Of a DNA stretch of 25,094 nucleotides, positions 13,721-23,066 are shown piece after piece (position 1 is the first letter of the stretch; every line of letters begins with the position of its first letter). The DNA comes from Campylobacteraceae bacterium (GTDB lineage Bacteria; Campylobacterota; Campylobacteria; Campylobacterales; Campylobacteraceae). A program made the position numbers and the translations under genes. Where the stretch lies: positions 1 to 25,094 of the forward strand of contig JAISNG010000132.1 in the NCBI GenBank assembly GCA_031276365.1, read 5' to 3'. Below the pieces are notes generated by a model. It had not been told where the DNA came from, did not search any database, and saw nothing but the letters and a program-made list of their open reading frames with translations.

Positions 13721-16036
13721 TTATTTAATCTCTTTTACGATAAATTCGCTCTTATCGCTCTGTCCGCTCTCATCAATGACCACAAGCTGATATGTTCCCT
13801 CTTTGGTAAATTTATAATTCAAAAACTCCCCTTCGCTGTTTTGCCCCGCAAGATCTCCGTTCAAAAACCACCATCTCATGCCTCTGCCGCCTTGAGATGT
13901 GATTTTCGGTATCAACTCCTCCTTGTTTTTTGAGATTGTAAAGATAGTATCGTTTTTGACATTTTTGATAATCAGAGTTCTTGTTGGGTCGTTATCTTCC
14001 AGTGGTGGACAAGTTTGGCTTTTTTTGGGCAGTCTTTGAGATATATGCTCTTTTTTGGGCAGCCATGGAGTCAATGATGCAGGCCACATGGCGAGCCTTT
14101 GTTTGCGCGCATTTTTGCAATAATATGCGCTCATCTCGCCTTTATCGTCGGTATAATATGTGAACCAGCCGCCCGCCAAATCTTGTTTTGATGAAAAAAG
14201 TGTCGGCGGCGTGAGGTTGTTAAGTATCCACGCTCTCTTTTCTACTCTGCAGTTTGGGTCGTTTTTTGCAAGCGGCTGACCGCTCGGCCAGCAGATATTT
14301 TTTACGCTTACGCTCTCAGGTTTTTCATCTAGATAATCATTAAGCAAAAATGAGTTTGTCTGTTTGCTTTTTAGATAATTGTTGATTTGATACAAAAACG
14401 GAACTGCGCTTGCCGCGCCAAACTGCTCCGCTACAGGAGTGCCGTCAGGTCGTCCCGTCCAGACTCCGATGATATATTTTGAGCTTACGCCGACAGCCCA
14501 TGCGTCTCTCATGCCGTAACTCGTCCCAGTTTTATACGCAAAAGATAAAAATCCGCGCCTGTAAAATGCGGGGTCTGCTTCGCCTGAGAGCATACGCCTT
14601 GTTATCCATGCTGCGCCTGCATCTACAAAATCATGCTCTATCAAAGGGTCGCTTTCAAGATATCTTAACGGCGAAATTTTTCCGCCTCTTGCAAATGCGC
14701 TGTATCCGCTGACCAGTTTATCCAAACTAATGCCCGCACCGCCCAAAATAACTGCAAGATTTGGTTCCGCATATGGAGGTAGTTTGAGATTTATGTCAGC
14801 ACTTGATAGTTTTGCCATAAATTTTTTTGGTCCATAAACTTCCATAAGTTGAACGGCGGGCAGATTTAGAGAATTGCCAAGAGCATCGGACGCACTTACC
14901 GCGCCGGAAAACGCCATATTGAAATTTTCAGGAGTGTATCCGTAAAGTCTTGGCGTATCCTGCAAAAGAGACTGCGAATGTATCAACCCTTCATTTATCG
15001 CCAAAGCGTAAATAAAGGGCTTTAGTGTTGAGCCCGGAGACCTTGACGCGCTTACCATGTCCACATGACCAAAACGACTTTCATCATTAAAATCTATAGA
15101 ACCAACGTACGCTTTAACGGACATATCCGTGTGGTCTACTACTATCATCGCCAAAGAGGTGGCTGGGTGAAGGGTGGATTTTGCGTTCAGTGCCATCTCC
15201 TCAAGATTTTGCTGCATGGAGGCGTCGATGTTTGTTTTGATTATCCGCTCATTACTCATCTGCAAAGTGCGTCTTGCCAAAATTGGCGCCAACTGCGGAG
15301 TAAAGCGCGGCGGCAGATAGATATTTTCTTCCTTTGCCTCTTTGACGGTTTTTTCGTCCCAAATGCCGAATTTCAGCATCCTGTCAAGCACCTTATCACG
15401 CGCTTTTTGCGCGTCAAGCGGATATTTGTCGGGTCTTAATCTACTTGGAGACTGCGGCAAAGCCGTCATCAAAGCAGCTTCTGCATGAGTTAATTCCAAA
15501 GGCGTTTTGCCAAGATAACTCCATGAAGCAGCGCCTATCCCCTCAATAGTTCCGCCAAACGGCGCGCGGTTTAGATATATAGTCAAAATCTCATCTTTTG
15601 AGTAGTGCCACTCAAGCTGCAAAGCGCGCCATATCTGCCTGATTTTTCCGCCGATGCTTTTTTTGTGAGGTTCAAGTATCCTTGCTGTTTGCATGGTAAG
15701 CGTGCTCGCACCTGATATCGTTTTGCCCTCATGTATGTTTTGCGCAGCCGCGCGGATTATTGCGATGGGATTTATGCCAAAGTGCTGATAAAACCATCTG
15801 TCTTCGTAAGTGAGCAGAGATTGTATGTAAGCGGGCGATACATCTTTAATTTCAACAGGATATCTCCAAATACCCTCTTCATCGGCGAATCGCCAAAGCG
15901 GAGAGTTATCGTCTGCAACGACTATACGCGACGCGCGCGCGTTGTTTGGAGGAAGCGGAAATGCCTTGTCCAAGATAAAAAACACAATTGGCGTGATAAT
16001 AATAAAAAAGAGAAAAATTTTTAGAAATATTTTCAA
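13721..16036 (-). CDS. pbpC: Penicillin-binding protein 1C (bifunctional glycosyltransferase/transpeptidase)
   Basis: This class A PBP polymerises and cross-links peptidoglycan in the periplasm. One membrane anchor (residues about 4-22) precedes the GT51 glycosyltransferase domain. Its motifs are EDRWFYQHFG (catalytic Glu78), GASTLTMQTARIL, KIRQIWRALQLE and EILTIYLNRAPFG. The transpeptidase has the nucleophile motif S336-T-L-K, S389-L-N and K502-T-G-T-S. A C-terminal beta domain of the PBP1C type (about residues 685-771) ends the protein. The length of 771 matches E. coli PbpC (770). The start is a TTG at 16036: no in-frame ATG lies between it and the A2M stop, and the TTG gives the full anchor. 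No strong ribosome site precedes it; instead a G/C hairpin (16051-16066) lies 15 nt upstream. It follows the A2M gene, the widespread A2M/PBP1C pair. Confidence 0.95.
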   Translation of the reverse strand: MKIFLKIFLFFIIITPIVFFILDKAFPLPPNNARASRIVVADDNSPLWRFADEEGIWRYPVEIKDVSPAYIQSLLTYEDRWFYQHFGINPIAIIRAAAQNIHEGKTISGASTLTMQTARILEPHKKSIGGKIRQIWRALQLEWHYSKDEILTIYLNRAPFGGTIEGIGAASWSYLGKTPLELTHAEAALMTALPQSPSRLRPDKYPLDAQKARDKVLDRMLKFGIWDEKTVKEAKEENIYLPPRFTPQLAPILARRTLQMSNERIIKTNIDASMQQNLEEMALNAKSTLHPATSLAMIVVDHTDMSVKAYVGSIDFNDESRFGHVDMVSASRSPGSTLKPFIYALAINEGLIHSQSLLQDTPRLYGYTPENFNMAFSGAVSASDALGNSLNLPAVQLMEVYGPKKFMAKLSSADINLKLPPYAEPNLAVILGGAGISLDKLVSGYSAFARGGKISPLRYLESDPLIEHDFVDAGAAWITRRMLSGEADPAFYRRGFLSFAYKTGTSYGMRDAWAVGVSSKYIIGVWTGRPDGTPVAEQFGAASAVPFLYQINNYLKSKQTNSFLLNDYLDEKPESVSVKNICWPSGQPLAKNDPNCRVEKRAWILNNLTPPTLFSSKQDLAGGWFTYYTDDKGEMSAYYCKNARKQRLAMWPASLTPWLPKKEHISQRLPKKSQTCPPLEDNDPTRTLIIKNVKNDTIFTISKNKEELIPKITSQGGRGMRWWFLNGDLAGQNSEGEFLNYKFTKEGTYQLVVIDESGQSDKSEFIVKEIK

Positions 16037-16050
16037 ATGACGCTCATGAA

Positions 16051-16066
16051 GGGGCGTTTCCGCCCC
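16051..16066. repeat. Hairpin in the A2M-pbpC junction
   Basis: On the minus strand GGGGCG-GAAA-CGCCCC forms a perfect 6-bp G/C stem with a GNRA tetraloop. It sits between the A2M stop (16076-16074) and the pbpC TTG (16036). There is no T-run, so termination is unlikely. The place and stability suggest a processing, mRNA-stability or translation-control element that sets pbpC below A2M. Confidence 0.6.
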
Positions 16067-16073
16067 ATTGATA

Positions 16074-19000
16074 TTATTTGACCGTAAGTTTCGGTATGCT
16101 TTTGCCTATGGCGAAAATTTCAGGACTATACATAGACTCAACATATGGAGGCGGAACGATATAAACTCCCGGACTTACCGCACGCACAAGATATACAAGC
16201 GTAGCGGGATTGTATCGTCCAACATCAATTGCCGCTACGTATCTATCATCTCTAAACTCTTGATGAATTATCGAAGTTTCGGCAAGACGGCGCGCCAAGT
16301 CTCTGTTTGCCTTTAACGCGTCGCTGTCGCTTAAACTAACGCTGCTATGTCCCAAGTTTTGATTTTCAAGCTCCAAACCAGCCGGCAGTAAATCAACCAC
16401 AAGCGCATCGGAAATTCTCTCAAAATTCGTATTTATGCTCAAAGCCGCGATGACCAAATCCCCGCTTTTAATCTCGCTCAAGCTCGTCTCTTTGCCATCA
16501 AGCGTGTAGTATGTCCTTGAGACGGTGATATTGTGTGAAACAGGAGTAGGGGCGGATTTTGGATAGCCCGTGATATCTATAGAAGCAAATATCGCCGCTT
16601 CGCCGCCATTTTTGATGTTTTGTATCGCTTTTAGAGCTGTGGCGTCAAGCGTTCTTGCAAAAGGTTTATTATCTGGTTTAATATTCTCTTTTTTGCCGCC
16701 TGCATCGATAATTGCTTGCCATGACGACTCTTTTGCGTTTATAAAATGTCTACCTGCCAAAAATATGGAGTTTCTATCTTGTGTGGAAAAATATCCTTGC
16801 AATCTTATTTGTTCGGAGAGCGATAAAGCTATTTTGGCTCTGCTTTCCGGCAGCAAATCGTGCTCATACATAAGCGATAGTATTAAAGCCGTATCTCTAA
16901 CGTTGCTTCCATAATCGCCGTACCAGCGGTAAGTGTTGCGGTTTGAGTTGAAAAGCACAGCGCTTTTTGTGAGATTGTCGGCGCGCTCGTTATCGCCCGC
17001 TAATTTTAACGCAATGCCAAGCTGCATGAGCGCAAGCGAGGATTGTTTGTCGTTTGCCAAATCATAAAGGCGTCTTAGATTTCCAAGATTTGCTTTTTGT
17101 TCGCGCGCTAATACAAGTGATGCATAACTTTTTACTGCGAAATTTGTGTAGTCAAAACTGTCGCTGTAGCCATAGTCGATATTTCCATTGTTCGTATAAT
17201 ACTGCAATCTTTCAATCGCTTTATTTAAAGCAGTCTGCGATACATAAAAACCTTGCTCTTTTGCTCTCAATAAAAAGTCTGTTACGTAAACGGTAGCCCA
17301 ATGCGCTTCATAAGATTCAGCTCCCCAAAACCCGAAAGAACCGTTTGTCTTTTGCATGCCAAGAAGCCTCTCTATCCCTTTTTGCACATTCTCTTTGCGC
17401 TCTTCGTTGCTTGAAGTTTTAATACCCAAAGATTCGAGCTGTTCAGATGAGGCGTAAATGGACGGATATATGCCGCTTGTCGTCTGTTCTACGCATCCGT
17501 AAGGATAAGCAAACAACTCTTTTATGGCTTGCGCAAAGCTAAGAGGCGGGATTGAACTGATAACAAGAGCCGCTTCTATCGTTCTTTCATCAAGATTTTT
17601 GTAACCTTCTTCAAAATCGTTTGAGCTGATAGCGTTATTTTTATTTAACTCTTTAAAGAGTTTAAAAGTACTTGCAGGATATGGCTGTCTTACGCCTATA
17701 CTCCATTTTTTCTCTATCTTTTTCTGCGCTTTTCCATCGATTCCGCTTACGGTAACTGTTACCGTGCCGCTTCCAAAGCCGCCTTTTGCTGATATCGGTA
17801 TATAAACTACCTTTTTTTGCTTGTCGGATATGACTATCTGCTCCTCTTTGAAGCCGTCCAAGTATCCCATAGCGCTTATCGTTACTTTTAGTTTTTGTTC
17901 AAGTCCTGAAAGGTTGTTTATATCAAGTGCAAAAGTGCTTTTGTCGCCGCTTGATAAAAATCTCGGATGATTTAACTCCACGACGAGAGGTGAAGCCACA
18001 ATAACTTTTTGCTCACTGCTGCCATAATCTTCATCTCCCCAAATCTGCGCCATAAAGCGAAGTTCTCCGTTAAAGTCTGGAATGTCAAACTCAACCTCTG
18101 CCTCTCCGTTTTCATTTAGCGTTACGGGTTTTGACTGCATGGCGACAAGCAGGATTTTGGTAAGAGGTTTTTTGCCTCCTGTTAGTTTTGAAAGAGCGGT
18201 ATCTCCACCGAATTTCAGCGATGCACTTTTGCTGCCGCCCTCTATCAAGTTTCCGTATACATCATATATATCTACGTTCCACTCTCTTTTAGCAAAAAAT
18301 GTTTCAAACGGGTCGGGCGTTTGAAAATCCGTGATATTTAAAATGCCGCTGTCCACTGCCGATACGATAGCTGTGAGTTTTTTACCTTTTTGATTTTGGT
18401 TTAGATTCGCTTTCAATATTACTTTGACTTTTTGTTTCGGCTCTATTTTTTCAGGAACTTTTAGTGTCAAATCAACTTTTCTATCGTCTCTAAAAAGCGG
18501 CAGATGGAGTATTCCCATAGCTCTTTTTGGCGTTAGATGGAGGTTTTTATTGCCATCTTTGATTATAGTTGCGCTTATGTAGATGTCATGGCTTGCCCAC
18601 TCTTTGTTTACTGGTATTTGGACGACTGTTCCGTTTTTGCCTGTGCGTATGTTTTGCCACCATAAAATACCATCATTTGTCTCAACGCTCAAATAGCCGC
18701 TTCCGCTCTCAAGGGATTCTACTGTAACTTTCGCTACATCGCCCGTTTTATAAGACGGTTTGTCAAGTTTGAGTTTTATCTGTTCAGGTCTTGTTTCGCT
18801 TCTGCTGTTCTCCTGCCAACTGTATCCAGCGTAAAAACGCACGCTGCTTACGGCGTTCGTATCTTTGTCCGTAACTTCAATGATATAAGCTCCCCACTCT
18901 ACGTCAAATCCTACAACCGCGCTTTTCCCCTCTTTGACGGACAGTTCAACGCTCTCCATGTTGATATATTTTGTGTTATAATCGTGTCCCCAGCCACCGT

Positions 19001-20996
19001 CGTCATAATACCAATAGTAGTCATGTCTCTCTTTGATGAGATTTATGCGAAGATTGTTTTTGGCGAGTTTTTTGCCCTCCATGTCCGTAAAGACAATTTC
19101 AAATTCGGCGCGCGAGTTTTCATCTGTGGAAAATTCGTTTTCATATTTTTTGGTTTTGTAGTTATATATCTTTTTTGTGTTGAAGTTCGGTTTGATTGCA
19201 GGAATCTCTTTGTTTGGCCAGACAGCTTGAGTGATAGTCCTTGTTACGGGACGTCCGCCTGATTCCATGAGGCTTGCTTCAAATACTACGTTAATAGGCG
19301 AATTTATGTTTCCCCATGAGTTTTGCGCGATTATCTGCGCTTTACCGTCATCGTTCAAATTTGTATCTACATATCGTATATATTTGTCCAAATCCTCTTC
19401 TCTTACGGAGCCAAAATAAAATCCCTTCAAGGATTCAACAGCATTTCTTAAAGGTCTTGTTTTCAAATCGCCTACGAGTCTGTTGCCGCCGGCTGGCGCT
19501 CCGTATAGATATTTACCGTATACGTCAAAAATTACATCGTTTGTTTTAAGCAGCGGTTTGACGCTTGTGTTCACTTCCAAAGCCATCTTTTCGGGCATAA
19601 AATCCTCTACCTTAAAATCATAAAAACGGTAGTTTCCATCGCCAAGGTCAAATCTGAATCTCCAGTTGCCCGTAGGAGCATTTGAGGGCAGGGCGTATTT
19701 GTATTGATAAAGACCGTTTTCATCTTTCCATGTAAATGTTTTGGCTATTTTATTGTCTGATTGCAAAATATCTACTTTTACAGGCTGGCTTGGTATTCGC
19801 TTGCCGTCTGCGTCTCTTAAGATGGCGTTTACAATCACACTCTCTTCAGGACGGTACAAATCTCTGGGACCAAATGCAAAAAATGTCTTGTCAAAATCTT
19901 TAGCTCCCGCAATGTCAAAATCAGCCAAATCCAAAGCGCCTTTATTCAGATAGACAAAGCTTATTTTGTTGCCTTTTTGAGCAAGCAGGACTTTTGCGTC
20001 AGGTTCTAAGTCATATAAATAACCTTTGGCATCTGTTTTTGTTTCGGAGATTACCGCGCCGTTTCCGTTAAGAAATTTGATGCCGACATCAGGCATCGCA
20101 CCGCCGTTTAGGTTTTGCGTAAAAATCTCGTAGCCGCTCTTGTTTTTGTGGACTATGACGCCGATATCGGTGATTGCAAAAATAGTTATCGGGATATCAT
20201 ATGCGTAATATTTACCTGCTTGTTTCATGACGGCTATATAGACGCCGCTTTTGTTTAACTCTTTTATGTTTTTAATCGGAAGCGTTACTGTTTCTCTTGC
20301 ATTTTTTTTAGCATTCAGCGTAAATCTACCTGAATATACAGGGTTTATTTTGTTATATTTTAAAAACTCATCTACATTGTATGTGTAAGAGGATGACCTT
20401 TTAAAAAGAAATTCCAAAGCTTTGGGCAGCGACTGCGTGTCAACAAAGAAAAAGTCAACATCCACCTCTTTTACGTTTAAAGTCGTAACCGCAATGCCTT
20501 CGGTGAAATCCGAAGGAAGCAGTGATGAAGATGATGCAAAACCGACTACGGGTTTTGAATCTTTAGTGGTTATCTCTACGGAGTATCTGCTTGATTGTTT
20601 AAGTTGTTTGCCTACTATGTTTTTAATTTTGTCGGGCTGTTCGATGTGGACGATATATTTTGTATTAGGGTCTAAGTATTTGAAATATATCTCTTGTCTG
20701 TTTTTTGAGACTTCCCACAATCCGTCCGCATATTGCAAGCGGTCGTTTTTATAAACCGTGATTATCCTGTTCAAATCCTGATTTGCGGCGATTGGCGTTG
20801 AGAATGTTATGGCAATTGAGATTGCGCCCTCAACGTTTGCTTCCGAAATATCCAGTATATAAAAATCCTTATCTTGATAACGTTCAAGGTTTTGAGCATT
20901 TTTTGAAATCGTATTTACATTTTGCGCAAAAAGCGGTAAACTTATACCCAAAATTGCCGATAATATGAAGACCTTAAATATGCGGGAGATACTCAT
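16074..20996 (-). CDS. Bacterial alpha-2-macroglobulin (YfhM/ECAM-type), thioester-containing
   Basis: This 1640-residue exported protein is the size of E. coli YfhM (1653). Bacterial A2Ms trap host or rival proteases that enter the periplasm, through a bait region and a reactive thioester. A Sec signal peptide (VFILSAILGISLPLFA, cleavage about residue 25) is followed by many beta-sandwich macroglobulin domains. RDLYRPEESVIVNAILRD near residue 380 marks one of them. The A2M-domain core FNGELRFMAQIWGD lies near residue 970. The thioester domain carries YPYGCVEQTT with Cys1168 and Gln1171 of the CxEQ motif intact. The C-terminal domain ends about residue 1640. No lipobox Cys follows the signal peptide, unlike the lipoprotein form in E. 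coli. The ATG has AAGGA about 6 nt upstream. It is first in the A2M-pbpC-surE unit. Confidence 0.94.
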   Translation of the reverse strand: MSISRIFKVFILSAILGISLPLFAQNVNTISKNAQNLERYQDKDFYILDISEANVEGAISIAITFSTPIAANQDLNRIITVYKNDRLQYADGLWEVSKNRQEIYFKYLDPNTKYIVHIEQPDKIKNIVGKQLKQSSRYSVEITTKDSKPVVGFASSSSLLPSDFTEGIAVTTLNVKEVDVDFFFVDTQSLPKALEFLFKRSSSYTYNVDEFLKYNKINPVYSGRFTLNAKKNARETVTLPIKNIKELNKSGVYIAVMKQAGKYYAYDIPITIFAITDIGVIVHKNKSGYEIFTQNLNGGAMPDVGIKFLNGNGAVISETKTDAKGYLYDLEPDAKVLLAQKGNKISFVYLNKGALDLADFDIAGAKDFDKTFFAFGPRDLYRPEESVIVNAILRDADGKRIPSQPVKVDILQSDNKIAKTFTWKDENGLYQYKYALPSNAPTGNWRFRFDLGDGNYRFYDFKVEDFMPEKMALEVNTSVKPLLKTNDVIFDVYGKYLYGAPAGGNRLVGDLKTRPLRNAVESLKGFYFGSVREEDLDKYIRYVDTNLNDDGKAQIIAQNSWGNINSPINVVFEASLMESGGRPVTRTITQAVWPNKEIPAIKPNFNTKKIYNYKTKKYENEFSTDENSRAEFEIVFTDMEGKKLAKNNLRINLIKERHDYYWYYDDGGWGHDYNTKYINMESVELSVKEGKSAVVGFDVEWGAYIIEVTDKDTNAVSSVRFYAGYSWQENSRSETRPEQIKLKLDKPSYKTGDVAKVTVESLESGSGYLSVETNDGILWWQNIRTGKNGTVVQIPVNKEWASHDIYISATIIKDGNKNLHLTPKRAMGILHLPLFRDDRKVDLTLKVPEKIEPKQKVKVILKANLNQNQKGKKLTAIVSAVDSGILNITDFQTPDPFETFFAKREWNVDIYDVYGNLIEGGSKSASLKFGGDTALSKLTGGKKPLTKILLVAMQSKPVTLNENGEAEVEFDIPDFNGELRFMAQIWGDEDYGSSEQKVIVASPLVVELNHPRFLSSGDKSTFALDINNLSGLEQKLKVTISAMGYLDGFKEEQIVISDKQKKVVYIPISAKGGFGSGTVTVTVSGIDGKAQKKIEKKWSIGVRQPYPASTFKLFKELNKNNAISSNDFEEGYKNLDERTIEAALVISSIPPLSFAQAIKELFAYPYGCVEQTTSGIYPSIYASSEQLESLGIKTSSNEERKENVQKGIERLLGMQKTNGSFGFWGAESYEAHWATVYVTDFLLRAKEQGFYVSQTALNKAIERLQYYTNNGNIDYGYSDSFDYTNFAVKSYASLVLAREQKANLGNLRRLYDLANDKQSSLALMQLGIALKLAGDNERADNLTKSAVLFNSNRNTYRWYGDYGSNVRDTALILSLMYEHDLLPESRAKIALSLSEQIRLQGYFSTQDRNSIFLAGRHFINAKESSWQAIIDAGGKKENIKPDNKPFARTLDATALKAIQNIKNGGEAAIFASIDITGYPKSAPTPVSHNITVSRTYYTLDGKETSLSEIKSGDLVIAALSINTNFERISDALVVDLLPAGLELENQNLGHSSVSLSDSDALKANRDLARRLAETSIIHQEFRDDRYVAAIDVGRYNPATLVYLVRAVSPGVYIVPPPYVESMYSPEIFAIGKSIPKLTVK

Positions 20997-21081
20997 AAAA
21001 GTTCCTTATAGAGTGATATAAAATAAAACCTTAAGAATATCATTAAGTTGTTTAAAAATTTATCAAAATAGTAATTTTTTC

Positions 21082-21089
21082 ATTATAAT
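21082..21089. promoter_or_regulatory. Palindromic ATTATAAT, -10 box in the divergent intergenic region
   Basis: ATTATAAT reads the same on both strands. Rightward, TATAAT (21084-21089) would start transcription near 21096, 17 nt before the DUF502 ATG, with T-rich sequence upstream. Leftward, TATAAT (21087-21082) would give the A2M mRNA a leader of about 80 nt. The rightward use is well supported by spacing. The leftward use is possible only, because a TATATC-type box nearer A2M (around 21016-21021) competes. Confidence 0.5.
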
Positions 21090-21112
21090 TTTAAAAAACA
21101 TGGAGGCATTGC

Positions 21113-21796
21113 ATGAACAAAAGAAAAAAGGTATTGGGGCATTTTGCCGAAAACATATTCCAAGGGCTTTTCTGGCTTTTGCCCATAGCAGCTATAATAT
21201 TTATAGTATTTTGGCTTTACGGTAAGATAGATGCGCTGACCTATAGGCTTTTTGAACTTGTTGGAGTTGAGATTGACGGGAAAAGTTTTTTGTGGATTTT
21301 GCTGACCATCGTTATTTTGGTGGTTACACTTTATATCGTAGGCGTCGTGGTAAATACAAAAATAGCTTCGCTTTTTGAGGCTTTGTTTGCAAAAATTCCA
21401 TTTTACGGCACGCTGAAAGATATAATAAATATCTTTAACTCGTCAAAAAAAGGCGAGACGAAAGTTTTGGTTGTTGCGATAAAAGGTTTTGGCAATACTG
21501 GCTACAATATAGGACTTATGTATTCGCAAAAGGAGAGCGTCATAAAAGACCACTACACGGTTACTTTATCGCAGTCTCCGATACCAAACGGCGGATTTAT
21601 GTTTGAGATACACGAAAAAGAGATATTTGTCATACAAAACGCCACTTTTGACAACAACTTGCAATATCTGCTCTCTATGGGCGTTAAAAGTTTGGCGGAG
21701 ATTTTAAAAACAAGCCCCGTAGATATAGACGAACTTGTGCCGCTTGGAGAGTGGTTGAGAATAAAAAAGGAAAAAGATGTTAAAAAGCAAAAATAG
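21113..21796 (+). CDS. DUF502 family membrane protein
   Basis: This inner-membrane protein of 227 residues has two transmembrane segments (about 17-40, LFWLLPIAAIIFIVFWL, and about 59-80, LWILLTIVILVVTLYIVGVVV). A soluble C-terminal domain follows. The sequence IPFYGTLKDIINIFNSSKK, then TKVLVVAIKGFGNTGYNIGLMYS and a PNGGFMFEI segment follow the pattern of DUF502 proteins (IYRSLKQ..., VVLVEYP..G...GFVT, PTTPNPTSGF). Function of the family is not established; plant members are linked to membrane trafficking. GGAGG (21102-21106) lies 6 nt before the ATG and a TATAAT lies at 21084-21089, so this is the first gene of the hemL unit. Its last 20 bp overlap hemL. Confidence 0.85.
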   Translation: MNKRKKVLGHFAENIFQGLFWLLPIAAIIFIVFWLYGKIDALTYRLFELVGVEIDGKSFLWILLTIVILVVTLYIVGVVVNTKIASLFEALFAKIPFYGTLKDIINIFNSSKKGETKVLVVAIKGFGNTGYNIGLMYSQKESVIKDHYTVTLSQSPIPNGGFMFEIHEKEIFVIQNATFDNNLQYLLSMGVKSLAEILKTSPVDIDELVPLGEWLRIKKEKDVKKQK

Positions 21797-23066
21797 CATA
21801 AAAGCTTACGCAAAGGCAAAAGAGTTTATCCCCGGAGGCGTAAACTCTCCCGTGAGGGCATTTTTGAGCGTAAATCAAACGCCGCCGTTTATCGCGGAGG
21901 GCAAAGGCGCATATATAACGGACATAGACGGCAACAGATATCTTGATTTTGTCCAAAGCTGGGGTCCGCTTATCTTCGGACATGCTGACAAAGATATAGA
22001 GAAAGCAGCGATAAAAGCGCTGAAAAAAGGTTTAAGTTTCGGAGCGCCCACAGAAGTTGAGACAAAGCTTGCAAAAACTCTCTGCTCTATTTTCCCTTCG
22101 GTTGAGAAAATTCGCTTTGTAAGCAGCGGAACGGAAGCGGTTATGAGTGCGATAAGATTGGCGCGCGGCTATACGAAAAAAGATGATATTGTAAAATTTA
22201 AAGGCTGCTATCATGGACATAGCGACTGCCTGCTGGTGCAGGCGGGAAGCGGCGCGGCAACATTCGGCGCTCCGAGCAGTCCGGGTGTGCCGAAAGATTT
22301 TGTAAAACATACGCTTTTGGCTGATTATAATGATATAAAAAGCGTGAAAAAATGTTTTAAAGAGTCTCAAAATATCGCGTGTGTTTTGATTGAGCCAATA
22401 GCAGGAAATATGGGTTTGGTACCTGCGGATGAAGACTTTTTGCAAGCGCTTGCAAAGTTGTGTAATGAACATAATGCAGTTTTGATATTTGATGAGGTTA
22501 TGAGCGGTTTTAGAGCTTCATTGTATGGCGCGCAGGGCTTTACAAAAGTTATCCCCGACATTGTAACATTCGGCAAAGTCATAGGCGGCGGAATGCCCGT
22601 GGGGGCATTTGGCGGCAAAAGAGAGATAATGTCCCACCTCTCGCCTGAAGGGGAAGTTTATCAGGCGGGTACTCTTAGCGGCAATCCAGTTGCGATGAGC
22701 GCGGGATTTCACAGTATTAACAAAATACTTAAAAACAAAAAACTTTATGACAAATTAGACACTCTTGCCAAAGCGCTCATGAGAGGGTTTAAGGAGAGCG
22801 CAAATAGGGCTGGTATATCTTTGCAGGTTTGTTCAAGAGGCAGTATGTTTGGGTTTTTCTTCAATGAAAAAGAGGTGAAAAACTTTGACGATGCGTTAAA
22901 ATCCGACACAAAACGCTTTGCGGTATTTCACAAAGGCATGCTGGAGCGCGGATTTTATTTTGCCTGTTCACAATTTGAAACGGGTTTTATTTGCGATGCG
23001 ATGAATGAAAAGATGATACAAAAGACTATCGCCGCCGCCGCCGAAGTTTTAAGAGAGATAAAATGA
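21777..23066 (+). CDS. hemL: Glutamate-1-semialdehyde 2,1-aminomutase
   Basis: HemL is a PLP enzyme that converts glutamate-1-semialdehyde to 5-aminolevulinate, the second step of the C5 route to haem. At 429 residues it is the usual length. Visible landmarks are FIPGGVNSPVRAF near the start, RFVSSGTEAVMSAIRLARG, KFKGCYHGHSD, FDEVMSGFR with PLP-binding Asp239, and TFGKVIGGGMPVGAFGG with the Schiff-base Lys267. TLSGNPVAM follows. The ATG at 21777 lies inside the DUF502 gene, with AAGG at 21767-21770. The end overlaps the next gene by 4 bp (ATGA). Other haem genes are not in the window. Confidence 0.97.
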   Translation: MLKSKNSIKAYAKAKEFIPGGVNSPVRAFLSVNQTPPFIAEGKGAYITDIDGNRYLDFVQSWGPLIFGHADKDIEKAAIKALKKGLSFGAPTEVETKLAKTLCSIFPSVEKIRFVSSGTEAVMSAIRLARGYTKKDDIVKFKGCYHGHSDCLLVQAGSGAATFGAPSSPGVPKDFVKHTLLADYNDIKSVKKCFKESQNIACVLIEPIAGNMGLVPADEDFLQALAKLCNEHNAVLIFDEVMSGFRASLYGAQGFTKVIPDIVTFGKVIGGGMPVGAFGGKREIMSHLSPEGEVYQAGTLSGNPVAMSAGFHSINKILKNKKLYDKLDTLAKALMRGFKESANRAGISLQVCSRGSMFGFFFNEKEVKNFDDALKSDTKRFAVFHKGMLERGFYFACSQFETGFICDAMNEKMIQKTIAAAAEVLREIK

